A model generated the notes under the pieces. It saw only the letters and a list, made by a program, of their open reading frames with translations, did not search any database and had not been told where the DNA came from. A stretch of 64,000 bases of DNA from CAYMZZ01 sp964395095 (GTDB lineage Bacteria > Bacteroidota > Bacteroidia > Chitinophagales > Chitinophagaceae). Shown in pieces: positions 16,765 to 26,017 of the stretch (position 1 is the first letter of the stretch; each line of letters opens with the position of its first letter). The stretch covers positions 1-64,000 of the forward strand of contig CAYMZZ010000014.1 in NCBI GenBank assembly GCA_964395095.1, written 5' to 3'. Made by a program: the position numbers and the translations under genes.

Positions 16765-16786
16765 TTGGAATCCTAAATAATCTATT

Positions 16787-16813
16787 AAGGAGTGGGTTTA
16801 CCCACTCCTTTTT
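16787..16813 (+). terminator. Intrinsic terminator after rpoC
   Basis: A 10-bp perfect stem AAGGAGTGGG/CCCACTCCTT with loop TTTA is followed by T residues, 22 bp after the rpoC stop. It closes the rpoBC unit. Confidence 0.9.
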
Positions 16814-16909
16814 ATATTGTGGCTCATCTGTTAAGGGATTCTTAAAGATTCACAGATTATGGATGATGCCCCTGCTCAACCATTAACTTGTAAAAAAAAG
16901 AGAAAAAGA

Positions 16910-17506
16910 ATGAAAAATGCATTGCTGATATGGAACGTGCTGCTAACCCTTCTGACCGGTTACTTATTATTCCAGCAGTTTGGCGGATCGGGTAAAAAAC
17001 AGGATACTGCGCAAAATGGCAGCAGCGCCGAAGGAATGGGTTTCCGTATCGCTTATTTCGAAATGGATTCGATCGAAAACAATTTCGATAAGGTGAAAGA
17101 CGTGAAGAAGGAAATTGCGGACAAGGACGAATATTACAATAGTGAGCTGGCCAAACTGGAAGCGCGACTGAACCGCAAAAAGCAAAGCTACCAGCAGCAG
17201 AGCGCTACTATGACGGAACAGGATTACAACAATGCCATGATCGACCTGCAAAGACTGGAAAAAACCCTGGCTGGTGAAAAGCAACTCCTCGACACCGACT
17301 ACCAGGATTTCATTTTCCGCCGCAACCTGGCGGTCCGGAAAGAAATTGAAGACTATATTGCCAAATATAACAAGGATAAGGGTTTTAGTTATGTAATCTC
17401 CTACGAACCCGGTCTGTTTTACTACCGCGATACCCTCTACAATATCACCGCCGACCTCGTTAAGGGATTGAATGAAACCTATAAGGCGAATAAGACCAAG
17501 AATTGA
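16910..17506 (+). CDS. OmpH/Skp-like periplasmic protein, membrane-anchored
   Basis: The start at ATG 16910 (MKNALLIWNVLLTLLTGYLLF) gives a 198-residue protein with an N-terminal membrane anchor or signal. An earlier in-frame ATG at 16859 would add a lysine-rich 17-residue lead. The body begins FRIAYFEMDSIENNFDKVKD, the OmpH/Skp pattern. It continues as a charged coiled coil (about residues 70-145) and ends with the FSYVISYEPGLFYYRDTLYNIT strand motif. Skp-type proteins are trimeric periplasmic chaperones for outer-membrane proteins; the exact role here is inferred. Confidence 0.75.
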   Translation: MKNALLIWNVLLTLLTGYLLFQQFGGSGKKQDTAQNGSSAEGMGFRIAYFEMDSIENNFDKVKDVKKEIADKDEYYNSELAKLEARLNRKKQSYQQQSATMTEQDYNNAMIDLQRLEKTLAGEKQLLDTDYQDFIFRRNLAVRKEIEDYIAKYNKDKGFSYVISYEPGLFYYRDTLYNITADLVKGLNETYKANKTKN

Positions 17507-17515
17507 GTTTGATGG

Positions 17516-17696
17516 TATGAAGTGAAAGTTGTAAGTTTATTTTACGTGAATCGTGAGGCGTGAGTTGTGAGTTTAAGGTTTAGAGTTTAAGGTTTAATTG
17601 TACTGTATCATTCGGTATTTTGTATTCTCATAAACTTTCAACTTTTAACCTTCAACCTTAAACTTTAAACCTTCAACTTTAAACCCTTCAACATTT
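17516..17696. repeat. Inverted word array before the APC permease
   Basis: The left arm (17516-17599) repeats GTTTAAGGTTTAGAG-type words. The right arm (17632-17696) carries CCTTAAACTTTAAACC, matching the complement of the left arm at 17 of 18 positions in the best block. The centre contains a promoter-like TATTTTGTATT. This is the longest array of the family in the window. Confidence 0.75.
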
Positions 17697-17703
17697 CCCA
17701 TCC

Positions 17704-19125
17704 ATGCAGGAAGAAACATCATTCAAGCGTTCCCTTGGTTTGGTGGATGCCACCATGATCGTTGCCGGTTCCATGATTGGTTCCGGTATTTTTATTGTTA
17801 GCTCCGACATTGTGCAACGTGTGGGTAGTTCCGGATGGCTGGTGGCCGTATGGGCTATTACGGCGTTTATGACCATTACAGCGGCGGTAAGCTATGGCGA
17901 GCTGAGTGGTATGTTTCCGAAAGCGGGTGGTCAGTATGTGTACCTGAAAGAAGCTTATAATCCCTTAATGGGATTTTTGTATGGCTGGAGTTTCTTCGCG
18001 GTGATTCAAACGGCTACGATCGCTGCGGTGGGCGTGGCTTTTGCCCGATTTACCGCTTACCTGGTGCCGGAAGTGGGGGAGCAAAATATCTTGGTCAGTT
18101 TGGGCGGATTGCAAATATCCGCCGCGCAATTACTGGCTATAGGAACCATCGTCATTCTCACCTATACCAATACCCGGGGGGTGAAGGAGGGGAAAATAAT
18201 TCAAACCACATTTACCAGTGTGAAGCTGCTTTCGCTTTTTGGACTCATAGTCCTGGGTTTTGTATTGGTAAAAGACGGGTTCTGGTCGCAAAACTGGGAG
18301 AACGGTTGGCAGGCGATGCAGGTACCTAAGGACCTGGAAGCTCCCGTATCGCAGGATAGTTGGTTGCCCATCGGCGGCAGCGTGTTGATGGGTGCCATTG
18401 CGGCATCCATGGTGGGCTCCATTTTCAGCAGCGATGCCTGGAACAATGTAACCTTTATTGCCGGCGAAATCAAAAATCCCCAGCGCAATATTGGTCTCAG
18501 TCTTTTTCTCGGTACGCTGATCGTATCCATCATCTATATCGCGGCCAACCTCATGTACCTGCACGTATTGCCCCTGCAGGAAATCGCATTCCCGAAAGGC
18601 GACCGGGTAGCTGTTGCCGCAAGCGACAATATCTTCGGCCCCAATGGTTCCATCGTGATCGCTGTCATGATTATGATCTCCACCTTTGGCTGCAACAATG
18701 GATTGATCCTCGCAGGCGCCCGGGTTTATTATACCATGGCAAAGGATGGCCTGTTTTTCCGGAAAGCGGGTACGCTCAACAAGAATGCAGTGCCGCAATG
18801 GGCGCTATGGGCACAGGCGGTCGCGGCGTCTCTGCTTTGCCTGAGCGGCAGCTACAATGACCTGCTCACCATGATTTCCTTTGTGGTAGTAATATTTTAC
18901 GGTTTAACCATCGCTGGCATATTTATCCTGCGCAAAAAAAGACCCGAAATACCACGCCCATACAAAGCATTTGCCTATCCCGTATTGCCTGCACTGTATA
19001 TCCTGATGGGAGCGGTATTCTGTATATTCCTGGCCATATTCGAGCCCCTTTATTCCCTGTGGGGGCTGGCGATTGTATTATTCGGTATACCTCTTTATTA
19101 TGTAGCCGTTGGCAAGAAGAAATAG
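17704..19125 (+). CDS. APC-family amino acid permease
   Basis: 473 residues, about 12 membrane helices. The N-terminal helix I motif GSMIGSGIFIVSS is the APC signature for substrate binding. The next conserved stretch (AVSYGELSGMFPKAGGQYVYLKE) is typical of the LAT/APC branch. The C-terminal RPYKAFAYPVLP motif is also characteristic. It moves amino acids across the inner membrane, probably as antiporter or symporter; the substrate cannot be read from sequence. A convergent terminator lies just downstream. Confidence 0.88.
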   Translation: MQEETSFKRSLGLVDATMIVAGSMIGSGIFIVSSDIVQRVGSSGWLVAVWAITAFMTITAAVSYGELSGMFPKAGGQYVYLKEAYNPLMGFLYGWSFFAVIQTATIAAVGVAFARFTAYLVPEVGEQNILVSLGGLQISAAQLLAIGTIVILTYTNTRGVKEGKIIQTTFTSVKLLSLFGLIVLGFVLVKDGFWSQNWENGWQAMQVPKDLEAPVSQDSWLPIGGSVLMGAIAASMVGSIFSSDAWNNVTFIAGEIKNPQRNIGLSLFLGTLIVSIIYIAANLMYLHVLPLQEIAFPKGDRVAVAASDNIFGPNGSIVIAVMIMISTFGCNNGLILAGARVYYTMAKDGLFFRKAGTLNKNAVPQWALWAQAVAASLLCLSGSYNDLLTMISFVVVIFYGLTIAGIFILRKKRPEIPRPYKAFAYPVLPALYILMGAVFCIFLAIFEPLYSLWGLAIVLFGIPLYYVAVGKKK

Positions 19126-19153
19126 GCATCGGAAAAAATATAGTTGATACGAA

Positions 19154-19184
19154 GAAGAACCGCATCAAGCGGTTCTTCTCTTTT
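19154..19184. terminator. Bidirectional terminator between APC permease and DUF6498 gene
   Basis: A 10-bp perfect stem GAAGAACCGC/GCGGTTCTTC with a 5-base loop is followed by T-rich sequence (79-84 of the line: TCTTTT). The TGA stop of the minus-strand gene lies in the hairpin loop, so the terminator doubles as its 3' coding end. Confidence 0.8.
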
Positions 19185-19848
19185 CTAATTCCTCAAAGGA
19201 TTTATCAATCAACTGATCGAAATTGATAAACAGGTCGAAGTAAAGCTTGATGGCCACGAATACGATCATGAAACCCAAACCGAGTTTAAACATGAGTAGC
19301 ATGCTGCCCAGGATAACGGTGAATTGCTGAATGATGATGCGCCCATAGGGTTGAAACATCAGTTTCATCATCGGGATAGTTCGATAATCGCCATTCAGCA
19401 TAAAGGGCATAAAGTGATTGGCGAAATGACTGATTACAAAAGCGGCCAGCATATAGCCAATGGGGACCGTGATATAATTATACCAGTGCAGGAAAAAATG
19501 CAGAGGGCCGGCTCCCGCTGGCGCGATGCCCGCCACACTGGAAAATATGCTGGTTTGCACCGCCGCGAAAATGCCAAAATGCAGGGTGAAGAATACCATG
19601 AAAACTATCCCGCTTACTTTCTGGGTTTGTGCTCCATTGTGCCAGGTATCGCGGGGACGGTGAAATATAACTATCGCCATCTTTAGCAGGGTAAACAAAC
19701 CAATGATCAGGGTCTCCATGGCATAAACGGTAAAAGCCTCTATAGGACTCCAACCCCAAAATGCCACGCCAAGGATGGGGAGCAGGTTGGCCAGAATGGG
19801 AAAAATGTCAGAACGCCGGAGTGGGCGAGGGCGGGGGAGGCGGTTGAT
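19165..19848 (-). CDS. DUF6498-type integral membrane protein, start codon unclear
   Basis: Polytopic membrane protein of unknown function with the DUF6498 look: aromatic helices, YAMETLIIGLF, and a later HWYNYITVPIGYMLAAFVISH. The first usual start is GTG 19767 (200 residues). Open frame and family-like sequence continue upstream as SDIFPILANLLPILGVAFWGW, which forms the first helix of the family. No ATG, GTG or TTG occurs between the upstream TGA and 19767. I therefore extend tentatively to an ATC codon at 19848 (I/M-N-R-L-P-R). Either a rare start codon is used, or the original start was lost to the word array that overlaps this end. Confidence 0.6.
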   Translation of the reverse strand: MNRLPRPRPLRRSDIFPILANLLPILGVAFWGWSPIEAFTVYAMETLIIGLFTLLKMAIVIFHRPRDTWHNGAQTQKVSGIVFMVFFTLHFGIFAAVQTSIFSSVAGIAPAGAGPLHFFLHWYNYITVPIGYMLAAFVISHFANHFMPFMLNGDYRTIPMMKLMFQPYGRIIIQQFTVILGSMLLMFKLGLGFMIVFVAIKLYFDLFINFDQLIDKSFEELEKRRTA

Positions 19849-19849
19849 C

Positions 19850-20061
19850 TTAGTTATAGGTTTTAAGTTTAAAGTTATAAGTTGTCAAATTAGAGCATTC
19901 GAAGGCAAAACTATTTGTGCCTGGAACAGATTCTTTACTCATGTTTTGAACCTATGGGTAATGAGTTCCTTATTTGTTCCCGCATGGGCATTTTTTCTCA
20001 AATGAGCAATACAAATTATGTCAAAAAACCTAAAACTTACAACTTACTACTTACAACTTAA
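19850..20061. repeat. Inverted word array before ispD
   Basis: The left arm (19850-19886) has GTTTTAAGTTTAAAGTTATAAG words. The right arm (20029-20061) has the complementary CCTAAAACTTACAACTTA words, separated by about 140 bp of ordinary-looking sequence. No gene was seen in this 300-bp gap apart from the possible N-terminal extension of the DUF6498 gene. Confidence 0.65.
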
Positions 20062-20069
20062 TATTTTTG
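20062..20069 (+). promoter_or_regulatory. Candidate -7 element TATTTTTG directly before ispD
   Basis: Exact TAnnTTTG match ending 4 bp before the ispD ATG, so the transcript would be leaderless or nearly so. No TTG -33 element is seen at the right distance; the right arm of the array fills that place. Confidence 0.45.
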
Positions 20070-20073
20070 TACC

Positions 20074-20757
20074 ATGAAAAAAATCGCCATCATCGTGGCC
20101 GGGGGCTCCGGGAGCCGGATGGGTAGCCAACTGCCCAAGCAATTCATCCTGCTTCGCGAAAAACCCGTGCTTTACTATACCCTGAAAGCTTTTCTCGATG
20201 CCTATGCCGATTTGCAGGTAATTCTTGTATTGCCGGGCGAATATATCGAAATGGGCAGGGAGATCATCGATGCCTGGTTTGATCCCGACCGAATCCAGAT
20301 TACCGAAGGTGGCGATACCCGATTTCAATCGGTACAGAATGGATTACAACTGGTACAGGAAGAGGCCATCATCTTTGTACACGATGGGGTGCGTTGCATG
20401 TTGAGCCAGGACCTGATACATCGTTGCTACCAAACGGCTCTGGAAACAGGAACCGCCGTGCCGGCTATTGCGAGCAAGGACAGCGTGCGCATAATCAGTT
20501 CCGATGGCAACGAAGCGGTGGATAGAAACCTGGTACGACTGATACAAACCCCCCAAACCTTTCACAGCAAGATCCTGCTGCCCGCCTTTCAAATAGACTA
20601 TAAGGATAAGTTCACCGACGAAGCTACCGTAGTGGAAGCTTTCGGCATCAAGATCACCCTGATAGAAGGCGAGGAAGCCAACATAAAGCTCACCCTGCCG
20701 GTGGATATGATACTGGCCGATAAACTGATGGGAGAAAGAGAATCTGCCGCGGACTGA
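20074..20757 (+). CDS. ispD: 2-C-methyl-D-erythritol 4-phosphate cytidylyltransferase
   Basis: It transfers CMP from CTP to MEP in the non-mevalonate isoprenoid pathway (cytoplasm). 227 residues. The N-terminal nucleotide-binding loop is AGGSGSRMGSQLPKQF (about residues 9-24, with the conserved Lys). VHDGVRCML and the C-terminal TDEATVVEAFG with the downstream Lys (NIKLTLPVDM) are also present. The signature is complete, so an active enzyme is expected. Confidence 0.95.
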   Translation: MKKIAIIVAGGSGSRMGSQLPKQFILLREKPVLYYTLKAFLDAYADLQVILVLPGEYIEMGREIIDAWFDPDRIQITEGGDTRFQSVQNGLQLVQEEAIIFVHDGVRCMLSQDLIHRCYQTALETGTAVPAIASKDSVRIISSDGNEAVDRNLVRLIQTPQTFHSKILLPAFQIDYKDKFTDEATVVEAFGIKITLIEGEEANIKLTLPVDMILADKLMGERESAAD

Positions 20758-21693
20758 TCAGGATTTTAGCCAACGCAAATAAAAGGGAAGGCGGTTGATG
20801 TGCAGCGATGGATAGGGGCGCAACTCCGCACCAAAGCCTTCATAGAAACGGTCGACCGATTCAATATCGGATCCCTCAAAATCAAGCAACAATGGTTGCC
20901 CGGCATGATCGCGTATAAAGGCATCTACCAGCGCAGGAGAGGCGCCGGTGCCCCGGCTCTCGGGATCGTTGGCGGGAAGCAGATAATAGGCCCTGCCTTT
21001 CTGCCAGATAAACAGGCAGGAGGAAAGCCATCTGCCCTTTGCATCCTCGCTTATATACAAACTGCATTGTTTTCGATCTGAAGCCTGTTCAACAAGTTGT
21101 TGCAAACGCCATCTATTCCCTTTATCGGGTCTGTTACGCTGCTGCTGCAGAAAGAAATCCCGGGCTTTTCGGATAGCACCGGGTTCCGTTGTTGCCACAA
21201 CCCTGATGCCCTGCTTTTCGGCCTTCCGGATATTTCGCTCCGTATTTTCATGATAGCCACTTCGGATATCGGAGTAAACTGCAGACAGCGATAATACCCG
21301 ATTACACCTAAGCTGCATGGGCCAGTTATCCGGTATCGCCGTGTTCTGCTCATTCAGGTCATAATGCCCGTAGCGTATATTGGCCGGTAGGGCTTCCAGA
21401 AAACCTGCCATGCTTTCCGCGGAATTGTCGTATCCGACAATTCCGGTTTGTGCCACCAGAAAGGGTTGATACAAATAGCGCATGCCCCATTTGCTGCGCA
21501 GGGGCAGGGCCATCACCGACAGATACGAATTTTCACCGGGAACCACCAATGCTTCCCAGCCCGGTGCCATGCAATCAAGATACCAGCTTCGCATATAAAG
21601 CAGGTCGGGGAAATGGCGATCGAGACATGCATCCCAGTAAGCGCGATTTATTTCCTGGTTGCGCAGGTGCCCTATGTGTTGCTCCTTCGCCAT
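20758..21693 (-). CDS. GNAT/FemAB-like acetyltransferase
   Basis: 311 residues in the Acetyltransf_6/FemAB-like architecture. The N-terminal half (RNQEINRAYWDACLDRHF) is structural. The C-terminal half has ENTERNIRKAEKQGIRV, which is the typical R-N-x-x-K-A pattern, then GRAYYLLPANDPESRGTGASPALVDAFI in the acyl-CoA-binding position. Acceptor unknown. The start codon overlaps the stop of the M1 peptidase gene (TGATG), so it is the last gene of a minus-strand operon. Confidence 0.75.
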   Translation of the reverse strand: MAKEQHIGHLRNQEINRAYWDACLDRHFPDLLYMRSWYLDCMAPGWEALVVPGENSYLSVMALPLRSKWGMRYLYQPFLVAQTGIVGYDNSAESMAGFLEALPANIRYGHYDLNEQNTAIPDNWPMQLRCNRVLSLSAVYSDIRSGYHENTERNIRKAEKQGIRVVATTEPGAIRKARDFFLQQQRNRPDKGNRWRLQQLVEQASDRKQCSLYISEDAKGRWLSSCLFIWQKGRAYYLLPANDPESRGTGASPALVDAFIRDHAGQPLLLDFEGSDIESVDRFYEGFGAELRPYPSLHINRLPFYLRWLKS

Positions 21694-24575
21694 CAGAAGG
21701 CCAGGTTTCGGTTAATTTTCCGAAAGCTGAAATTAGACAGGTCGATGGAAAACGATATCTTTTTTAGCAGGCGTTCTTTTTTGGGTATGGTCGATTCAAT
21801 ATAGTCGCGGAAAGGACTGCTATAAATCAGCGGCAGATAAATATGAACGGTTTCCTTCAAAAGCGAAACCTGCAGGCCGGCATCAAACAGGAAACGATCC
21901 AGGTTGGCGCTTCGGTCCCAGGCTTCGGCATAAGTGCCGATATCCGCAAAAACCTTTAGGGGAATCTTTATGGGGAGCAGGCTCAGCGGATTCCATTTGT
22001 CGGGGATGCTGCTGCTCAGGTTCACCGCAATCAGCCAGTTGTCGGTGCGGCCAACCTTGGAGGCGAGCAGGTCGGTTCTTGTTTTGAATCCTCCATCGCG
22101 TTCCATTATCTGCTGGCTGGCCAGCCCTTCAAATTCATTGCGCCCCAGGAAATAATCGCTATAGGTATAGTCCTCGTATCCGTTCGCACCCGTCATGTTT
22201 AAGTGATAACGGTCGGTTTCAAATTGTTTGCTGATCGTTTTCGCGCCCGTATAAAAGAATTTGCCGGCGAAGAAGCGGGCATTCAGCCCACCGCCATTCG
22301 CATAATTGAAGAAATAATTTCCGGTAAAAGCCGCGCGCAGAAAATCTTTGCCCTGTTCCATTTTCAGTTCCGCGCGATAGGGATAAAGCGCACGGAAATC
22401 CTGCCAAACCAGTTTGAGTTGGGCGAGACTTCGGTTCCCGGCCTGCTTGCGGTAATTGTCCTGTATCAGCGTATCCGTACCCGTGAAAATGGAATCGCGC
22501 GAGAATCGCAATCCTTCTTCACGAAACAGGAAGGTTTTGAATTGAATATACCGCTCCCGGGTGCTGCGGGCACTGGGTTCGCGCAATTGAACCCGGATTC
22601 CCGGTACCCATTTATTCATACCAAAAAACAACTGCTCCCCATCGGGTGTGGTGAATTCGTTGATGGTGAAGCTGCTGGCCGAAATACCCATATCGATGCG
22701 GTAGATCCGATTGCTCCGCGGGTAATGGCTGTAGTTGACCAATCCCAATCCACCAAAGCGGCGGGAGCCTGTGCCATAAAGCGGCGCCAGCAGGTATTGA
22801 AATCGGGGAACAGGAAGGGTGATATTGCTGATGATGACGCCGGCCATCATTTTATCATACATGTTGTACCCGGCAACAGGCGATAACAGCATGGTATGGC
22901 TATGTGTCCCTTCGAGTGTTTGTCGGATATTGGAGCGGCTCAGGGGCAGGGCGACCCGGAACCCTTTTCGCTTTTTGCCCGGAAGTGAACCTGTTTCATA
23001 GAGCTGCATGCGATGGGCCAGCAGGTCGCGGCCACTAACGGCTTCCAGCACCTGGAAAAAATCGGCGGGAGCTGGATGCCTGAACTGCCACTGCTGATAG
23101 TATGCGCGGATGGCCTGGTCGAGCGTATCCCGGCCCAGTTGTTCTTCCAGTTGTTGCAGCCATTGTGCCGCCTTACCATAAGCCACCAGGTTATAATTGC
23201 TGGCGCTGAACCTGGCCGCATCCGTTTGTATAGGTTGATCCGTATGGGTGGAAATAGCCGTTTCCGTCAACAGATTCGTTACGGCTTCGATACGCACGGG
23301 TACTTTCATAAATTGAAGTTCCCCTGATTCGCCCCAAACCTTCTGGCTATAGCGATGGTCATAATACGTGTTCAACCCTTCATCGAGCCAGGGATGATTT
23401 CTTTCATTTGTTCCCAGTGCTGCCTGAAACCAGTTGTGCCCCGCTTCATGCGCCACCATATAGTGAAGTAATGCATCATTTTCGATGGGCGAAATCAGCG
23501 TGAGGCTGGGGTATTCCATGCCGCCGATTCCTCCCTTATCGGATTGGACGACACTGAACACGGGATAGGGATAATCGCCTATCCATTCCGATCTTGCCTC
23601 TATGCTTTTGCGGGCATACTCCGTTACTTTATGCCAGTAATCATCCTGCTCAGGCAGGTAGTAGGCAAACAAATCTACTTTCTTACCGGATGGCAATTCG
23701 GCCTTCTCCTGCCGCACTATAAAGCGCTTGTCGGCAAACCAGGCAAAATCATGTGCACGATCGAGGGTATAGCGGAGGGTCTTGTATTCGCCGGAGGAAA
23801 CGGGGAATTCCTGCTTAATGCGCCTGATAGCGCCTCCTCTGGTTTTCACTTTTGTCGTTTCGGGTTCCCACCTGAAATTAGCGCGCCCATTCAGCCACTC
23901 CTTCTCCTCCGCATTCTGCAACACGCCACTGGCCGCCACTACATAGTTGGAAGGAACGGTGATGCGTACTTCAAACTGACCAAACTCTCCATAAAATTCA
24001 CCCTGATCGAGATAGGGCATTTCGTGCCAGCCATTGCGATCGTAAACGGCCGGTCGCGGATACCATTGTGCCACCTGGTAATGCTGACCTTTATGCCCGG
24101 AACGGGAAAATATTTCAGGAAGTTGCACGTGAAAGGAAGTGCTGATATTGGTTGTTGCACCCGGCAACAGCGGCCGGGGCAGCACTAACTTGATGATGTC
24201 GATATGCGATGGATGATCTTCCATGGTGGCGGTAACCCCATCCACGCGAAAGAGTAAACGATTCATATAGCCCCTTTCTTCCTCATCGGAGAAATAAAAA
24301 TCCGTTCGGCCGTTTTCCAGCAACTGGTCACTAAATGCCGTGCGGTCATTTTTGTAGGCATTGGGCCATACATGAAACCAGATATAGTGAAGGGTGTCGG
24401 GTGATTGGTTGCGGTATTCCAGATTCATGAACCCATCGAGGCTGTGCAACTGGTCGTTGAGCGTTACGTCAATGGAATAGCGCAATTCCTGCTGCCAGTA
24501 CGATTGCCTTGCCTGGGCGAGACAAAAACAGAAGCTGGCCATCAGCGCCATCAGGCTTTTTTTCGATAGGAACAT
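21693..24575 (-). CDS. M1-family metallopeptidase
   Basis: 960 residues with a signal peptide (MFLSKKSLMALMASFCFCLAQA). Zinc site HEAGH at 376-380 and the third ligand Glu399 have the canonical HExxH-X18-E spacing of gluzincins. GGMEY at 351-355 stands in for the GAMEN exopeptidase motif. The long C-terminal part (from about residue 550) is rich in beta-strand and does not look like the ERAP-type helical domain. It may be an outer-membrane or surface domain. Likely a periplasmic or exported aminopeptidase. Confidence 0.9.
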   Translation of the reverse strand: MFLSKKSLMALMASFCFCLAQARQSYWQQELRYSIDVTLNDQLHSLDGFMNLEYRNQSPDTLHYIWFHVWPNAYKNDRTAFSDQLLENGRTDFYFSDEEERGYMNRLLFRVDGVTATMEDHPSHIDIIKLVLPRPLLPGATTNISTSFHVQLPEIFSRSGHKGQHYQVAQWYPRPAVYDRNGWHEMPYLDQGEFYGEFGQFEVRITVPSNYVVAASGVLQNAEEKEWLNGRANFRWEPETTKVKTRGGAIRRIKQEFPVSSGEYKTLRYTLDRAHDFAWFADKRFIVRQEKAELPSGKKVDLFAYYLPEQDDYWHKVTEYARKSIEARSEWIGDYPYPVFSVVQSDKGGIGGMEYPSLTLISPIENDALLHYMVAHEAGHNWFQAALGTNERNHPWLDEGLNTYYDHRYSQKVWGESGELQFMKVPVRIEAVTNLLTETAISTHTDQPIQTDAARFSASNYNLVAYGKAAQWLQQLEEQLGRDTLDQAIRAYYQQWQFRHPAPADFFQVLEAVSGRDLLAHRMQLYETGSLPGKKRKGFRVALPLSRSNIRQTLEGTHSHTMLLSPVAGYNMYDKMMAGVIISNITLPVPRFQYLLAPLYGTGSRRFGGLGLVNYSHYPRSNRIYRIDMGISASSFTINEFTTPDGEQLFFGMNKWVPGIRVQLREPSARSTRERYIQFKTFLFREEGLRFSRDSIFTGTDTLIQDNYRKQAGNRSLAQLKLVWQDFRALYPYRAELKMEQGKDFLRAAFTGNYFFNYANGGGLNARFFAGKFFYTGAKTISKQFETDRYHLNMTGANGYEDYTYSDYFLGRNEFEGLASQQIMERDGGFKTRTDLLASKVGRTDNWLIAVNLSSSIPDKWNPLSLLPIKIPLKVFADIGTYAEAWDRSANLDRFLFDAGLQVSLLKETVHIYLPLIYSSPFRDYIESTIPKKERLLKKISFSIDLSNFSFRKINRNLAF

Positions 24576-24613
24576 ATTTCAAAAATAGAGCCCAAATTCC
24601 GCATCGGCAAGCC

Positions 24614-26017
24614 TTATTTCCCCTTGCCCTTCCAGATGATGCGGAGGGTATGCAACATAATCTTGAAGTCGAGCGCGAGTGAGATGTTTTCTATATAAAC
24701 CAGGTCGAAGCGGCTGCGTTCAATCATGGCATCCACATCTTCGGCATAGCCATATTGAACCATTCCCCAACTGGTAAGGCCGGGCTTTACTTTCAGCAGG
24801 TATTTATAGGGTGGAAAACGGGGGATAATCTGGTCGATATAGTATTGTCGTTCCGGCCTTGGGCCCACCAGGCTCATATCGCCTTTCAGGATATTCCAGA
24901 GCTGGGGCAACTCATCCAGCCGCCACTTCCGCATAATCCGACCCCAGGGGGTAATGCGCGGATCATTATCGGAGGAAAGAGCCGGTCCGTTCGGCTCAGC
25001 CGGGTGAATCATGGAGCGGAACTTGATCATCCGGAAAGGCCTCCCTTTATACCCGATTCTTTCCTGCACATAAAAGATGGGACCAGGAGAAGAAAGCCTT
25101 ACACGTATCATCACATAGATCAGCAGCGGCGACAGGAGTACCAGCCCCAGCAGGGAAAACAATACATCGAGCAGGCGCTTGATCGGCTCCTGCCAGGCGG
25201 GAATCAATTGCGTACGAACTGCCATCAGCGGCGCGCCGAGCACATTGCTCGTTTTCACCGATCCGGAAAGTATGTCGAGCGTATCGGGCAATAATTTTAC
25301 CTGCACATCCAATTCCGACAAACGACTCACCAGCGATTCCGCCAGATCAGATTCCTTACGTGCGAGCGCCAGCACCACCAGTTCTATTTTCTGCGATTCA
25401 ATAATCTGCTCCAGGCTGGATAAGTTGCCCAATTCCGGCAACGCATGTATGGCGGTGGCGGAGGTATTGTTGTTGACGGCAATATATCCGATGTATAAAA
25501 AACCTCCATCGTGCAATTGCCGGGCCGTCTTGTTACGAATGGTTTCCACCTTATCGCGATGGGTAAGGAGCAGGGCGGGGAAGCTGATGCGCCCCGAAAG
25601 CATTTGCCATTTCACCAGGTTCAGCAGCAGCCATCGGCCTGTAAACGTGAGCAGAAAATGGATAACCAGCAGGGCGGCGGCGGTTTTCAGATAGTCTACA
25701 AACCCGGCGGATGCATCGGCTGGAAACAGAAAGAAAAAAGCGAGCAGGCTACCGGCAAGGCTACAGAAAAATGTGAGAAAGAATTCGGCCAGCCTCGATT
25801 TGGCGTAGAGCGATTGATAAGTACCCGCCAGCGCATAAATTAATATCCATAGCAGTGGAACCAGCAGGAAACTGAACCATGGTTCGCAGCCTGCCGGAGA
25901 AGAATCGCCAGGCAACCAGGCGGCCCTGAGCTGGCAAAGCAACCACCAGGCCAGGGCAGCCGTACCATAATCGATAACCAGGTACCAGCCTGTTGCTATT
26001 TTCCCTTTTTGGCTCAT
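24614..26017 (-). CDS. Exopolysaccharide polyprenyl glycosylphosphotransferase
   Basis: 467 residues, WbaP/WcaJ family. Four N-terminal membrane helices (about residues 10-130) are followed by a CoA-binding-like central domain (about 145-245). The bacterial sugar transferase domain comes last (KRLLDVLFSLLGLVLLSPLL onward), with the motifs FRMIKFRSM, WGRIMRKWRLDELPQLWN and GDMSLVGPRPE. It transfers a sugar phosphate from a nucleotide sugar to undecaprenyl phosphate, starting exopolysaccharide or O-antigen repeat synthesis. It overlaps the upstream oxidoreductase by 4 bp. Confidence 0.93.
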   Translation of the reverse strand: MSQKGKIATGWYLVIDYGTAALAWWLLCQLRAAWLPGDSSPAGCEPWFSFLLVPLLWILIYALAGTYQSLYAKSRLAEFFLTFFCSLAGSLLAFFFLFPADASAGFVDYLKTAAALLVIHFLLTFTGRWLLLNLVKWQMLSGRISFPALLLTHRDKVETIRNKTARQLHDGGFLYIGYIAVNNNTSATAIHALPELGNLSSLEQIIESQKIELVVLALARKESDLAESLVSRLSELDVQVKLLPDTLDILSGSVKTSNVLGAPLMAVRTQLIPAWQEPIKRLLDVLFSLLGLVLLSPLLIYVMIRVRLSSPGPIFYVQERIGYKGRPFRMIKFRSMIHPAEPNGPALSSDNDPRITPWGRIMRKWRLDELPQLWNILKGDMSLVGPRPERQYYIDQIIPRFPPYKYLLKVKPGLTSWGMVQYGYAEDVDAMIERSRFDLVYIENISLALDFKIMLHTLRIIWKGKGK

